A stretch of 64,000 nt of DNA from Excoecaria cochinchinensis (GCA_947683425.1 CANTUQ010000031.1:8443001-8507000); one strand, 5' to 3'; positions 1 to 12,180 are shown, counted from the stretch's first letter. The notes: generated by a model from the letters alone, not told the origin. Made by a program: numbers and translations.

Positions 1-350
1 GTTTTGGTCACATACATGTTTTGGTATATGAAATTAGGTGAGCTTGAACTGATTCTATAGCTCTTTTAGTTGTTAAAACTAATTTGATTTAGGTGCATGT
101 TGATTTTATGGTAGATCATAAGCATGTTATAATTTATATATGTAAAGTACTTGTTTTTGACCTCAATGCTTAATGATCATTTTGGTTGGTATTAGTATTA
201 AATTGTGTTTATAGTTGATTTTAGAGCCTTGTAATGTTTATGGCATTATTTTGGATGATTTGGGAGTTGTGCATGTGTTTATAGCTTGTAAGGTGTGAAG
301 TTTGCGCTTGAAACTTTGTGTTGTTTGGAGTTTGAACACTTAGTTCGGTT

Positions 351-537
351 CTGTCATGAGCATGACAGGGGTCGCAAGTGTGACAGAACACTCTTTGGGT
401 GGGGTTGCCTGGCCAAGTTCTGTTTCACCGAGTCTAGTTGAGGCCACGATAGTAGCTACTTTGGCATTCTGTCATGAGTGTGACACTGCCCACGAGTGCG
501 ACAGCCATGAGTTATGGGTTCTATCGCAAGCGCGATA
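351..537. repeat. decayed palindrome cassette in LTR A1
   Basis: Degenerate dyads such as GTCATGAGCATGAC and TATCGCAAGCGCGATA are visible. They occupy the position held by fresher CpG dyads in A2. Several look like CG-to-TG or CA decay of GTCGCGAGCGCGAC, as expected after cytosine methylation. Confidence 0.65.
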
Positions 538-806
538 AGGGTTGTCCTGGGTTTTATATATGAATCTTTTGACCTTAATTATTTGTAGAATTGCATTGGA
601 ATATGTATGACTATGCATAGTAAAGCTTTTATGTAATAACATGAATGGTGATATGAACTGCATGGTTGATGGTTGTTTAAATTGTGAATAAAATGAGGTG
701 ATGAGTAATGAATAGATACTTGAATGATTGTAAAGTATATGTATATGAGCAATGTATATATTATGTATTTATATGATAAGCCGGAGGGATTCATTGTAGT
801 GGATAG

Positions 807-976
807 ATAAGCATGCTTATAAAGGGCTAGAGTTTGCACTTGCTAGAGTTGGCCCCGTTTGGGTCTAGAGTTGGCCTCGTTTGGGTCTAGAGTTGGCCCG
901 ATGGGTCTAAAGCTTGTGGGTAACTAAATGTTTTGAGACTTTGGTCTCTAGAGGTTTGATACTGCTAGTCAGTATC
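807..976. repeat. GCATGC palindrome, 22-bp tandem and hairpins in LTR A1
   Basis: A 14-bp perfect palindrome, ATAAGCATGCTTAT, lies at 807-820. A 22-bp unit (CTAGAGTTGGCCYCGTTTGGGT) is repeated almost three times at 843-906. Two small hairpins follow: GAGAC/GTCTC with loop TTTG at 935-948, and GATACTG/CAGTATC with loop CTAGT at 958-976. Confidence 0.75.
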
Positions 977-1328
977 TAGAGCTCCCGTATCCACTATTGA
1001 TTGGATTCAGGCCATAGTTGTTATATGTTTATGCATGAGCAAGTGGAACTATATTCTATTGTACGTATATGAATGAACATGTATACGACTAAATGTGAGA
1101 TGATCATAATTGACAAAGTCATACTGGTATGTTAATTGTGCATGTATATGAACATTTGAGAGACCATGATTAAGATGTAAATTATTATGTATGATAATCT
1201 GGAGCTGAGAACTGTATGCTTAAAAGGTTATATGTTATCATGTTTGGATTGTGATTAGCATGTTTAATTATATGTATAGTGTGGGTGTTGTGACTTTGTA
1301 AGAAGTCTATTGTATCTGTAAATCCCCA

Positions 1329-1363
1329 CTAAGCATTATCCCTTAGCACGGGTGTTTCCCGTG
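1329..1363 (+). other. double hairpin in LTR A1
   Basis: The first hairpin, CTAAG...CTTAG, spans 1329-1346. The second, CACGGG-TGTTT-CCCGTG, spans 1347-1363. The motif TGTAGGTA follows. The arrangement is repeated in the other family A LTRs at the same distance before the LTR end. Confidence 0.75.
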
Positions 1364-1719
1364 TAGGTATGCAGGCTCGGTTTGTTTGTGAGAGTTGTTC
1401 ATCTGCTGGCCACTAGGAGTTATGAAGTGGAATTTTGCTTTTGTACTTGATTTTTTTATAATGACAAGTATAGTATATGTAAAGAATATTATGTATAGTG
1501 TATTTTATAATGTTAGTAGTGGTATGATCATCTAATTCAAAGATGATGATATTTTTGTAACTTGTATAACTTATAGTTATTTTTATGAGATGTGTATATT
1601 CTGAATTCATAATGTTTCATCCGCTTATTAGTTTCTGATATAGTATTGTATGATTGTATTGTATGCATGTGTGTGTGTGGTGTCTCCAGTGTCCTCCCAA
1701 GGGGTTTTGGGGCGTTACA

Positions 1720-1879
1720 ATTTAGGGTATCAGAGCATAGGTAGATGGTTCCAGACGATAAGATGTCAGAGTATAGATTAGATGTGTGTGTGTCTGTCTA
1801 GAGTCATGGCCTAATGCAAATGTTATCTTGTGTAGAGTATATATCGAGTCTGATCTGAGCGAAGAGATAGGTGAGACGA
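1720..1879 (+). mobile_element. remnant internal region of A1 element with primer-binding site
   Basis: GGGTATCAGAGC at 1725-1736 matches the initiator tRNA-Met primer-binding site TGGTATCAGAGC except for the first base. The leader then resembles that of A7, including GTCATGGCCTAATGCA, and a decayed gag start near 1848 resembles A7 gag (GAGTCTGATC). The region stops abruptly at about 1879, where LTR A3 begins, so this element was cut or invaded there. Confidence 0.65.
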
Positions 1880-3906
1880 TGTTTAACAGCCTGAATTATA
1901 CCCTAGTAGCAATATTGGTCTTATTGGGGTAATTGGGTAGATTTAAATTGATGTTTACTAAATTTCAGATTTGAGTGTAATTGGAATGAGGACTCAATTG
2001 AACAAACAAAATAAGTTTTAGTGGCCTTATTGTAAAAGTGCATGATTAAGATTAGTGAAAGATTAATTAGTGGATGATGGTGATTAAGTTAACAAAATCT
2101 GATTTTGTGTGTGTGTCAGTGGAAATCCAGGTGTCCATCATAGGTTGTGCCACTCATATTTAGACATGCAATATAAGTGACTTGAGGAGAGAGAAAATCC
2201 ATCTTTGCATGTGGATCAGCCGTTCCTTCTTCTTCCTTCTCTTCTTCTTTGTTTCCTCTCTTTCTTTAGTCAATTTACCATAATTTCTGCTAGTTTGAGT
2301 CTTAAAGTGTTGCATGTGTAGTGTTCATCTCATCTAGGTAAGTTAAGTGGTTTATTTGGTTCTCCTTCTCCTACTCCTAGATTTTGTATTTTGATGGATG
2401 TGGTAATTGATCAATTGTGGTTGCAATTCTGGAAATTGGACTATGTTTGTAGTTATTGAATCAAGGAAAGACAAAGGGAAGGCAAAGGTTGGTGAACCAA
2501 GTGCAAAGTGATCTTGAGAGGAGCTTAGAAGAGGAGGTTGGGAACACTTTTCTGTGCTTTGTTTGATTTGTATGAATATTTTGATGCATTGATTAAATTA
2601 TATTTTTTTGTGAATTGAATAGAAGTGATGAATTGATGTGTTGTTTGTTGGCCATAAGATTGAAATTAAGCATGTTGTTCTATTTTAAGTAATTTGTGAT
2701 GTTAATATGTAAATTGTACAATTGTGGTTTAATGAGAATTTGAACAAGTCGGATTAAGGGTATGTTCATTGGGTAGTCCAATGTGTGTTTAGAGTTTTGG
2801 ATTGTAATAATTGAATGGAGTTCAAGCTTGACTAGCTTGAGAGGGTAAAAGCTGGATGTGTAGGGTAATTGACATAAGAGGTTGGTATAAACTATAACTT
2901 TAGTTATATAAAACTAAATTGAATGAGAAAAAAGGGATTAGGCTCCTAAGAAGTATGTCTATCAATGTGCTAGGATTAGCCATTCTGAATTAGGGACCCT
3001 ATGGTTTCAATATGTGTGCCTAAGTGGGTTTAAACTTGTAGTAGGGCTTCTGGAGCATGTATTGGTTTTTTGGCCATAACTCCTCAAATTTATGATCAAT
3101 GATAATGAGAATTTTGCCATTGTACTCTTAACATATAGATAAAGAAGTGATTAGAAGGTTATGAATGTAGATAATTAGGTTAAGATGAGTTTTAGAGGTC
3201 ATATAGCCGCCCAAAACCTAGCCTAGAAGTGTACAGTGAATGTCTACAGTGTGTTTAGTGTAATTCTAGTGTAGATTAGTGTATTGAGTATAGTTAACAG
3301 ATATAGAACGAGTGTTAAGTGTGTTATTGATATAGCAAACCCGGGATGATTACCCTCGGGACAGTTATACAGCCGAGCTGGCTGCCATCGGCCGAAAAAT
3401 TCTAATTTGGTGAAAATGATCTATGGACTGTTAGGAGTCTAATAGTGAAGTATTGAGCGAAAACAGAGTCAAATAGGCCTCCGAAAGTCATTCTAAAGTT
3501 GGCCTCCGGTTCGGTTCAATTGAACCGAAGGTTGACCAAGGTTTGATTGAATTTTTAGAAAATGAATTTGAGTTCAAAAGGGTATAGTGTGGGAAGTGTA
3601 CAAGCTTAAAACAATTTCTTGTATTTTTTGACAGCTTTAGATTTTAGATTTGAGTTTTACGACAGAATCGAAAAGGATTGAATCAGATCGGTTTAAGTGA
3701 TCCGGGGCCCAAATGGACTCCGATTGAGCTAAAAATTTGCAGGGAGACTATTTTTTATGTTTTACGAATAGTGAAATTGGTTGTTAGTGGAAATAAGGTG
3801 AGGAACACATAGATGCCTTGAAACAGTGGAAATGAATCGAAAAAAAAAATTTTGGTTCTAACCGGTCGGACCACTTCGGTTGGACCAATTTGGCTCAATT
3901 ATGCAC

Positions 3907-3914
3907 TATATAAG
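3907..3914 (+). promoter_or_regulatory. TATA box of solo B LTR
   Basis: TATATAAG lies about 700 bp into the LTR and is followed by a pyrimidine-rich leader. The same box is present at the matching place in the minus-strand B LTR (54959-54966). This is the probable LTR promoter core. Confidence 0.6.
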
Positions 3915-4443
3915 GGAGGAAATGGCTAGATTTCTCTAGAGAAATAAGCCACTTGACCACCTCTTCTTCTCCTCCCAAAACCAAATAGGTTTTCTCACCA
4001 TTTCTTCCATTTTACTTTAATTTTTCTCAAAGCACTCCCCAAAGTTAAATCTCCTAGATAAATTAAAGCTCCTCTGTAATATAATAAAAGTGATTGGAGT
4101 CCATTTGGAGCACTGGAAGTGGGAGAAATTAAGTATACAAAGTTTAGGTCAAGTTTTGAGGTAAGAAATTTAGGTGTTTTTAATTAGGTTTATTGGTCCA
4201 TATGGGGGCTTTCAAGGGTGTAGAGTTCATTTATGATGTTAGTTTGTAAAAGAAAGCTTAGTTTTAATGATATATACATGTTTGATTTTGGCCATGGTAG
4301 GGAACCGAGGTGAGGAAGAAATTTCACAAGCCAAAGGGAAAGAAAAGCAAGCTTAGAGAAGTGTAGAACAAGAATTTGAGGTTTGTGGTTATTTAATCCA
4401 TCTATTTCCATTAATTTAAGTTGAAAATTACACTACAAGAAAT

Positions 4444-5110
4444 TACACTTTTTATGACACAAAAAATTGTCACGAAAAATTCATTTTTCGTCTCTGAAAA
4501 TATAAGGTGACGATTTTTTATCGTCACAGAGAACGTAACGGTAGGCGCGTAACATAAAAGTTTACGTGACGATTTACTTTTTTGTCACCGTAAGTATCAT
4601 TTTTTGTGACGAAAATGATTATCGTCATCTTTAGTTCTTACTTTTCATGATAAAAATTATGTCATAAATAAAATTATATTTCGTCACATTATATTGTTTA
4701 TCGTCACTAAAAATTGGTATTTTTATGACAAATTTAAAATTCGTCACGAAATTAAATATTTTTAAAGACGAAACTCTGCTTCTGATTAAAACCATTAAGC
4801 ATTGGTTACGTAATTATTGTCACAAATAAATATAATTTTCGTCATAAAATATTTAATTTCGTCACTAAATCTAATACTTTAAGTGACGAAAAATAATTTC
4901 GTCATTAAATTAATGTGTATTAACGATGAATGTAAATCGTCATATTATGTTACATTTTAGTGACATAAATAGGGATAAAAATAATTGTCACAAAAAATAG
5001 TTTGTGACAATTTTTTATTGTCAATAAATTATAGTTTTTTTTATTACAATTTTAATATCGTAATTGTAAACATTATATCGTTATTTATGAACTAATAAGT
5101 CGACAAATTA
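4444..5110. repeat. left subterminal repeats of CACTA element
   Basis: Dozens of degenerate TGACGA / TCGTCA units occur in both orientations (for example near 4500, 4570, 4620, 4680, 4740 and 4880). In En/Spm such repeats are transposase-binding sites. The rest, up to 5467, is AT-rich with no gene seen. Confidence 0.8.
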
Positions 5111-6714
5111 TGACAAATATACTTATCATATATGCATTGTAGTAAAAATGACACATTTTAAATTTAATGTCATACAATCAATTAAATTTCTAAAGAAAAT
5201 ATAATATAATGTATTTATTCAAATAAAAGGTTAATTAAAAAAAAACATACTGTCTAATACAAAAAATTAAATTTGCATCCAAATCAAGAAATAAAATCTG
5301 TTGAAACTTCAAAATTTGCATCGTGTTCCTGCAAAAAAAAATCTTATATTAGATAAAAAAAACTTAATCATGTAACACCCTTCATTTATACACACTACGA
5401 TTCCAACGACCCATCTGCCCTATAGCTATTTAGTTTTATTATTCATTCAATCAAAATACAAATATGTTGTAACAACCCAAATAGGGCCTGGTCGGAATTT
5501 GTGCGATAAGTCGGATAAGTGAGGGTATTTTCGTAATTTGGGTAAGAAGAATTTTGGACATTTAAGAATTTTGTGTTAAAGGAACTAATTAATTAAGTGT
5601 TAAGTGAAGTGAAGGAAAAATATTAGTGTGTGCTTGTAGTGTATGGTTGTAGGGTGTAAGTGGGCAAAAGGCTTTTATTGTGTGGTTTGTGGGCATGGGG
5701 CCTTGGATGTAAAGTGGATTTATTGGAATTGTTATGGTGTAAGTTAAGTTATGGTGCAAAGAAGATATTTGTGTAAATAGGCTTGTGTGTGGTTAGTGTA
5801 TGGTGCCTTAAGTGGTGTTGTTAAGATTGATGGCTTGATTCTCTAAGATTGTGACAAGTGGCAAGGGTTGGTGAGTAATTAATGTAAAGTAGGAGAGAGG
5901 AAGGGAGGGGCAGCTTTTGGGTGAGGCTTCCCGTGGAAGCTATCTCATTTTCCCTCATTTCTTCTTCATTTCCCGTCCTCCCCTCTCTCTTGCTTTCATT
6001 CTTCTACTCTCATCTCTCTTCTCTTGTGATTTCTTGAGTTTTGAGTGGGATCTTGGAAGGTTTGAGCTGGGAGTGTTAAGGGTAAGTGGTTGTGTTCGGT
6101 TTGAGGTTCTTATGATGATTCTTGTTCTTTGATTTCTGGTTTTGTTTGTGATTGAGTTTGAATTAAGTGTATTTGGTTGGGTTGTGCAAGAATCGGAAGA
6201 GAGAAGGAAGAGCAAGGGCAAGGATAAAGTGGATTCGTGAGGAGTTCGGTTGAAGCTTCGTTTTCCAGGTATGGGAGCTGTGTTCTTGAGTGTTGATTTG
6301 GAATTGGGTTTAAGTGCATGTAAGTGTTGTGAGCTGTGTTGTGGATTATGGTTTTTCCCTAATTTCCTCCTTGGATCAACTCTAAGTGGTGATTGCATGT
6401 CATTTGTAATCTTGAGTGTTTTATAAATGCATGTTTAATTGGAGTAGTGATGTAGTGAAGTGTTAGTGATGTAGTGAAGATATTATGAGTTTTCGGAATT
6501 TGAACATGCCATATAGTGTGTTTGAGTTTGGTTGTGAGTGATTTCATTTGAATATATATTTGATTATTGTGTAAAATATGTGTATGTGGCTTGAAAGTGA
6601 TGCGGTGATGTGATGGAGGCGAGAGGTAAGTGTTTTGAACATGTTATGTGCATGAATGATGAGTTGTGTGTGAAAAGAGTAGGAAAAGTGCAGAATTGGG
6701 TAAATCTAGGTTCT

Positions 6715-7042
6715 GTCGCGATCGCGACAAGTGCCGCGATCGCGACAGAAGGCGGATTTGGCCCCTTGTTCTTGAAGAGCCCTCTGTCGCGATCGCGACA
6801 TTGCCGCGAGCGCGACAGAGAGCTCGGTCGTAGAAACCTCCGCGCGGGCGTGCTGTCGAGTGTGCGCGCGAGGAGGAAGGAACTGGTCACTGTCGCGATC
6901 GCGACGCTTGTCGCGAGCGCGACAGAGCCCGGCCCCGTGAATTCTGCTGCGAGTTCTTCGCCGCGACCAGGCCTCTTGGCGCGACGTCGCGACGAAGTAC
7001 CCTGTGCTCTGTCGCGAGCGCGACACCTGTCGCGATCGCGAC
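6715..7042. repeat. CpG palindrome cassette in LTR A2
   Basis: Perfect 14-bp palindromes GTCGCGATCGCGAC lie at 6715-6728 and 7029-7042. Related dyads lie between them (GTCGCGAGCGCGAC and partial forms), usually in pairs framed by CTCTG...CAGAG. CpG density is far above the flanks. Confidence 0.92.
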
Positions 7043-7274
7043 AGAGGCCCTTCCTGCTTGCCTTATTTTCTGAATGTGTTTCTTTATTCCACTTTGCACG
7101 ATTTCTCACTATTGCATGGAATATGTGTGTGCCTTTGACTCGTGATATTAATGTGCTAGTGTCCTTGTTACGGATTTATTTAATATGAGAGTTTTAATTT
7201 GAGTATTGTTTTGTTTATGCAATATCTTGCAAGTTAATGTGTTGTCGAGCCTGAAGTGTCAAGGTATAGGATAA

Positions 7275-7413
7275 TTAAGCATGCTTAAGAAGGGTTAGTG
7301 TACAGCTGTTCTGTCCGCCCCGTTTGGGCGAAGCGGTCGACCTCCGAGATGGTCATCTATCGTGTAGTGATAAAATGTTTTGAGACTCCGGTCTCTCGCG
7401 CTACCTTCGGGTA
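7275..7413. repeat. GCATGC palindrome and hairpins in LTR A2
   Basis: TTAAGCATGCTTAA lies at 7275-7288. The hairpin GAGAC-TCCG-GTCTC lies at 7382-7395 and TACC-TTCG-GGTA at 7402-7413. The first stem equals that of A1 with a different loop. Confidence 0.75.
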
Positions 7414-7674
7414 TTAAAGTGTTTTTGAGGCTTCGATCTCCCGTGCCGTGTTCCCGTATCCTCAACCATTGATTTCAGGCTATTGTGTGAACTGTCTGGT
7501 TTTGATACAGTGAAGTGTTCTGATTATTGTGTGACTCTGAATAGTGTAATGGTTTAGTGCATTGTATTATTTCATCCTATTTATAGTTATATTTCTGTAC
7601 TCTAATGCATAATGACTTATGTATGTTAGTGCATGTTTCCTTGTATAGTATTCTGTTGTGCTTGTTTCTCCCCA

Positions 7675-7711
7675 CTAAGCGTTATCGCTTAGCACGGGCT
7701 TTTATCCCGTG
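7675..7711 (+). other. double hairpin in LTR A2
   Basis: CTAAGCG-TTAT-CGCTTAG at 7675-7692 is followed directly by CACGGG-CTTTTAT-CCCGTG at 7693-7711 and then CAGGTA. Both stems are perfect. Confidence 0.85.
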
Positions 7712-8371
7712 CAGGTAGCGTGAAAGATTTTTGGGAGTGCTCGAGTCGTGCATCTGCAGGCAGGCCAATTGGAGTCAAATTATTCTTTTGATTTTCTCCT
7801 GAAATTTTCCTTTTCATTTATGTATTATTTTGTAAAGAATTTTAAAGATGTAATCTTTTGGGCCATTGTATATAAATCGTATTTTAATTATTTTTTTTGT
7901 AGTGAAGTATTTTATATTACTTATCGTCTTGTTTATTGAATGCTTCCGCTTAGCGCATGTATGCTTCCGCTGTACGCTTTGTCGTGTCGTGAGTGAGTGT
8001 CGTGCTGTAGTGCGCCCGCCGGTGCCCTTCCAATGGGGGCGGCGGTGGGGGTGTTACATATGTCACTTAATTTTACCGAAATTTTGGCAGAATTCCCTCT
8101 ATAATATTGCCTATCCCCTATAATCAATAAAATCTTTACATTTCAAATAATCATATATTTATTCACCCCACTTCAATTCAAACTCCAACACAAGTTTGCC
8201 CATCCTCCAATTTAGATCCAATCTCACACACCATATCTTATAATATACTTATATCATCCAAATTTCAGTACTCAATTCAATTATACAAAATACAAAAGTA
8301 TAATATTAATAAAACTATCGGCTAAAAATAAATGCACAAGTATCACATTGACGTAAATAAAAGAGTTGAAA

Positions 8372-10325
8372 ATACCACTGAGTTCTGAAATTGTAGATTC
8401 CACGTTATGAAGAGCACCTGCACGATTTTGACTATAATCTTCCTACCTTGGCGCAACCTGCTGCAACATGGACATTTCCATATGGTGGGAAGGCGCATTG
8501 TCCACAGCCGGCCTCCGTCTGTACTGAAACAAAACGTTTAATTAGCGCTACATTTCTAAAACAATGCTTTGGAAGCTAGACAATATTCAAAAAACAAAAT
8601 CCTAAAACAAAAGTTGTATCAAGTTTGAATACAAATTTCGTAAGCAAACATGACGTTTGATATGCCAAAACCCAAAGGAGTGTATTAACTTGTGATAATT
8701 GAATAAGCAAATCCACCTATTTCAACAGACCAAAACATGGACAATGCATCACCAGGCCAATTTAATCTAGTGGTAACCCTCCTTTTTCTATAAGGTCCAA
8801 TGATTGGTGGGAAGGATTCAAAATAAAACTAAATTTCCTTTTTTATAAAGAAAGAAACAGGTTGCTTGAGGAGAACTTGAGCAGTTACAACAAGTGTTCT
8901 ATATAAAGAATTTGTAGAACCATAGTTATACTGATGTTACTAATGATTATACACAAGCAAACTTTTTTGGTTTTTTTTTTCCAACTTGTAAATCCATTCT
9001 TAAATGTGAGGATACACTTGTAAATGTGCAAGTTCATGGTTTGAAACTCATAAGAGTCAACAAGATCTTAGTTATCACATAAAAATAGAAAACGTAGCCA
9101 AATTACGCCAGAAAATATGATGGTTAGTAACAAATGATTATAGTGTGCAAAAATATAAAAAACGCACCTCAATTGGTTGGCAACTTGAAAACCATTCGGT
9201 AGCAATCTGGTGAGAGAGAAAAGAATGATTAATTTTGTGGAAACATTCATCATTCTAAAAACAATAATCTGAACTTTCCCATAAATAGAATCAACATGGA
9301 TTAAAAATGAACTGTGAAGGAAATTCGAACTAACATCTCTTTAAAACTAATACACCAATAGATAGATAATTATTAAAGCAACAAATCTTCAAGACAGGCA
9401 AGCGGATGTTCTTTTCACTTAAAAACATGGGCAATTACTTTGAAGTTGCTAATATATGATTGCCTTTTTACGTCTAATTATGCCTGACAATACACGTCCA
9501 CATGTTACAGTAAAAGAAAGTATGTTTCATCTCAATAACTAATGAGGAAAAGTTTACTTCGTTCATGCAATTGTGCTGCTTTCTAACTCAGTTACCACAA
9601 GTCCCTGGAAGGGGCTCATTTTTAGCAATAGGGAAAATCACCTACTTGACACCTAAAGTAACGATCAATTCTATGCTTTACCATAAATATTAGTTAAATG
9701 ACAATCCAAATTCACATAGAATAAAAAACAGAAAGTTGGTATCACAAATTTATTAGCTGTATCAAGGTAGCTGGTGCGTCTCATTAACAGCATATGGAAA
9801 GAAGAAGTAGGTTATTAAAAGTTTCCAAAGACTTACGAGGATGGCTGTGAATCACCAAAGGCATGTCCTGAACCTGACCAAGGTGGCGGCTCAGTCATGG
9901 GTTTTGCTTGCTGCATAAAAGGGTTCTCTCTTGAAGCATTTGAGGAAAATATCTGCTTCCTATTCTCATGAGCCTTAATATTCTGCAGGGATATGAAAAA
10001 CCACATTGAGAGAGAGTAGAATTGTTAGAAAGTGCTAAGCCGGACCAGCAATAAGAGCTATTAGTAACACTAACCTCTGTTCTAGTAATTAACACATCTT
10101 GAAGCTCTTTTGTAGCTCCCATAAGTTTACCCTTCAAGTCATCACACACTGCTGTGGAATGAACAACTCTATCCTTAGAGTAATTCCCATCATCTATTTC
10201 CATGTTTTGAAGGGTTTGCAGATCCGTAAGGGCAGTATTTAATGTTGTAATATCATTCTTTATCAAGGCAGTTAATTCCTGTATTTCAACAGTCGGATCA
10301 TCAAACATTGATGACCTCTTTGCAA
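8372..10325 (-). pseudogene. captured syntaxin (SYP31/SYP32-like) gene fragment in CACTA element
   Basis: Three blocks on the minus strand read as consecutive parts of a plant Golgi Qa-SNARE. The exon at 10325-10075 gives AKRSSMFDDPTVEIQELTAL and on to LITRTE. The exon at 9982-9837 gives NIKAHENRKQIFSSNASREN and ends DSQPSS. The block at 8523-8372 gives RRRPAVDNAPSHHMEMSMLQ, then a TAG, then EDYSQNRAGALHNVESTISE. Splice sites are kept (CAG acceptors; GTTAG and GTAAG donors), so genomic DNA with introns was captured. The first exons, the rest of the SNARE motif and the membrane anchor are missing. The premature TAG, where relatives have glutamine, makes it a pseudogene. The family's role is ER-Golgi and intra-Golgi vesicle fusion. 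Confidence 0.88.
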
Positions 10326-11690
10326 CTGCATATTGACATAGCAGAAAGAAAAAGCCAGGGTAAGCATAGCGTCACCAAGCCATTAAAAGCTACACTGAGC
10401 AATTACCCAACAGCAAGAATGACAACTCATATATCAACGAAGTTTTCTTGTTCTATAAAAAGAACAAACTCTTTGCTTTAGTTAAGCTGAAAATTAAGCA
10501 AAATTCAGTTTTCAAGGAAAATTAGAAGTTGCATTCAGTAGATGATATAAAGAAAAGCTAAACTAAAGCATTTAAATGTTTTATAATAAATAAACATTTA
10601 ACCTTTGAGCTAAATGTCAATCACCCATTCACTTCTAATATATATACACATGTATGTACTCTATTAAATTTCATACATTGCTGACATATTTTAGTCACAT
10701 TAATATGTCAGCTAAGTAAATTCATAAAAAAAAATTAGATTGATAGTAATCAATGTCCGTATACATTTCGATCCATATTGTCAGGAAAATAAACCCGTTG
10801 ACCCATAAATACTATACACATTCACCCGCATACATGCATACTAATAAATATACATACATTAAAAATTTACTTGGAATATGCCTCATTAATACATTCGCTT
10901 TAAAATACACACTCATTCGCACAGGTCTTATTTAAGCTTAATACACATGATCTATTTCATTAGCAAAATTTACCAATTTATAATTAATTAGCTGGTCTAA
11001 ATTCCCAACTAACAGCTAACCCTCCCTTGTCCTCAGTTATTACATCCTAACTTAACACATATATTCTTAAGCTTAGTACAAATTTCACAAAATTAAGATA
11101 CATTTTTAATTCTGCCTTAAGATGGTTCCAATATTTAATCTCAATTCATCAATTCAACTTAATTTGCTCAATTTATTAAAACTTTAACTCACAGTCCAAA
11201 ATGACTAACTAAACAAAATCAAATTCACTAATTCTTCAAGTATTACTAATTACACTTCCATTACCTACCTATGCATTTTTTATATCCATTTATATATGAA
11301 GATTTAATTTCCGTTAAGTTATCTATAAATTTAATTACTAATCTGATTTATGTGTCAAATTTAACTTTTAAAAAAATAATGTACAATGTAAATTCTAACT
11401 TACATATTAACCTATATTTCTTCCATTTACAAGTACTGTTCTAGTTCCCAGCTACAGACAATTTCCCAATTCTTCCATTCAACCCGCAATTCTGTAAGTC
11501 TTAATTTCATTTCTAATTAGCTATGCCAAAACTCATGAAAATACAACAAACAAGCCAATGGTATCCAACATACATACTGTCCACTTAATTACAATTAGTA
11601 AAATCACACTTAATAAATTTTAATTTATGGAAGAATCACTTAGGAAAGTAATTTTGGTGGCCACATACCTATTTTCTGCTTGTTTTTTTG
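10326..11690. other. AT-rich non-coding core of CACTA element
   Basis: This stretch is AT-rich, with no coding block I can support. It may include intron or upstream sequence of the captured syntaxin locus, but nothing recognisable remains. Confidence 0.5.
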
Positions 11691-12180
11691 GCCTTTTCAC
11701 GATCACCGGAGATTCGCTGGAGGCGCTGAGATCACCGGAAGGAAGCTTGAAGTCTCGGGGTCCCTTTTCCGGTGATCACGAGCCGTGAAGGCCGTTCGTT
11801 TCACCGAAATTGTCAATGGAAGTTTCGGTTCTCTTCCCATTTGATATGCTCGACGCCGGCGATTGAGGACGATCCACGGCCACCATGATATTCGTCTGCC
11901 CACCAGGAGTCCAGCCATGCCGCTCCTGTCGTCCCTCGCCATCGCAGCTCGCCGAAAACCGCTGAAAAACTCGCGGTTCTCCTCCCAATCTCCATGAACG
12001 ACGACGTCGTGCTGGGGAGAGAGATGCCGTGACCAGCAAAGGCGAGGAGTCCGCTGCTCGCCGTCGACAGCCGCCAACCGCTCGCCCCCCTCCGCCGCTC
12101 CGCTGTCTCTCTCTCCTTCTCTTCTCTTCTCGGATTCTATCTCCCTTCTGCTCCCCGTTTCGTGACTCCCCTTTCTATTA
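11691..12180. other. GC-rich fragment, probable second captured exon or 5' UTR
   Basis: A sharply GC-rich block sits in an AT-rich element. It contains CT-rich runs (12095-12140) and open frames on both strands (124 codons minus at 12077-11703, 65 codons plus at 12029-12226). On the minus strand the pattern of a CT/GA-rich leader, then GC-rich sequence, then GTATGTGG near 11668 resembles a plant 5' UTR and first exon with a donor site. I do not recognise a protein. It could be acquired host DNA. Confidence 0.4.

Larger units (their letters stand above)
1..1719 (+). mobile_element. LTR A1 (family A), 3' part
   Basis: This is the downstream part of a family A LTR, cut by the window edge. It ends in GGCGTTACA at 1719 and is followed at once by a decayed primer-binding site, so it acted as a 5' LTR in plus orientation. 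It has the same ordered landmarks as the other family A LTRs: a decayed palindrome cassette, a GCATGC-centred palindrome, small hairpins, and a double hairpin ahead of the LTR end. It is older than A7 because its cassette dyads are degraded. The remaining non-landmark sequence is AT-rich and non-coding; short open frames here are not credible. Confidence 0.8.
5468..8058 (+). mobile_element. solo LTR A2 (family A) inside the CACTA element
   Basis: It begins TGTAACAACCCAAATAGGGC and ends GGGGGTGTTACA, with the target duplication TATGT at 5463-5467 and 8059-8063. No internal region is present, so recombination has left a solo LTR of 2,591 bp. It carries the best-preserved GTCGCGATCGCGAC cassette, a GCATGC palindrome, small hairpins and the double hairpin. 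Open frames of up to 192 codons across 6564-7188 come from the symmetric GC-rich cassette and are not genes. Confidence 0.93.

Noticed and set aside
6564..7188. Long open frames on both strands (181, 192 and 106 codons)
   Set aside because: They run through the GTCGCGATCGCGAC cassette and read as RSRQ, RDRD and AIAT repeats in all frames. The symmetry of the palindromes removes stops on both strands. No protein family character.
11703..12077. 124-codon minus-strand protein
   Set aside because: Base composition alone keeps it open, and overlapping frames are equally open. I do not recognise it; kept only as a GC-rich fragment.
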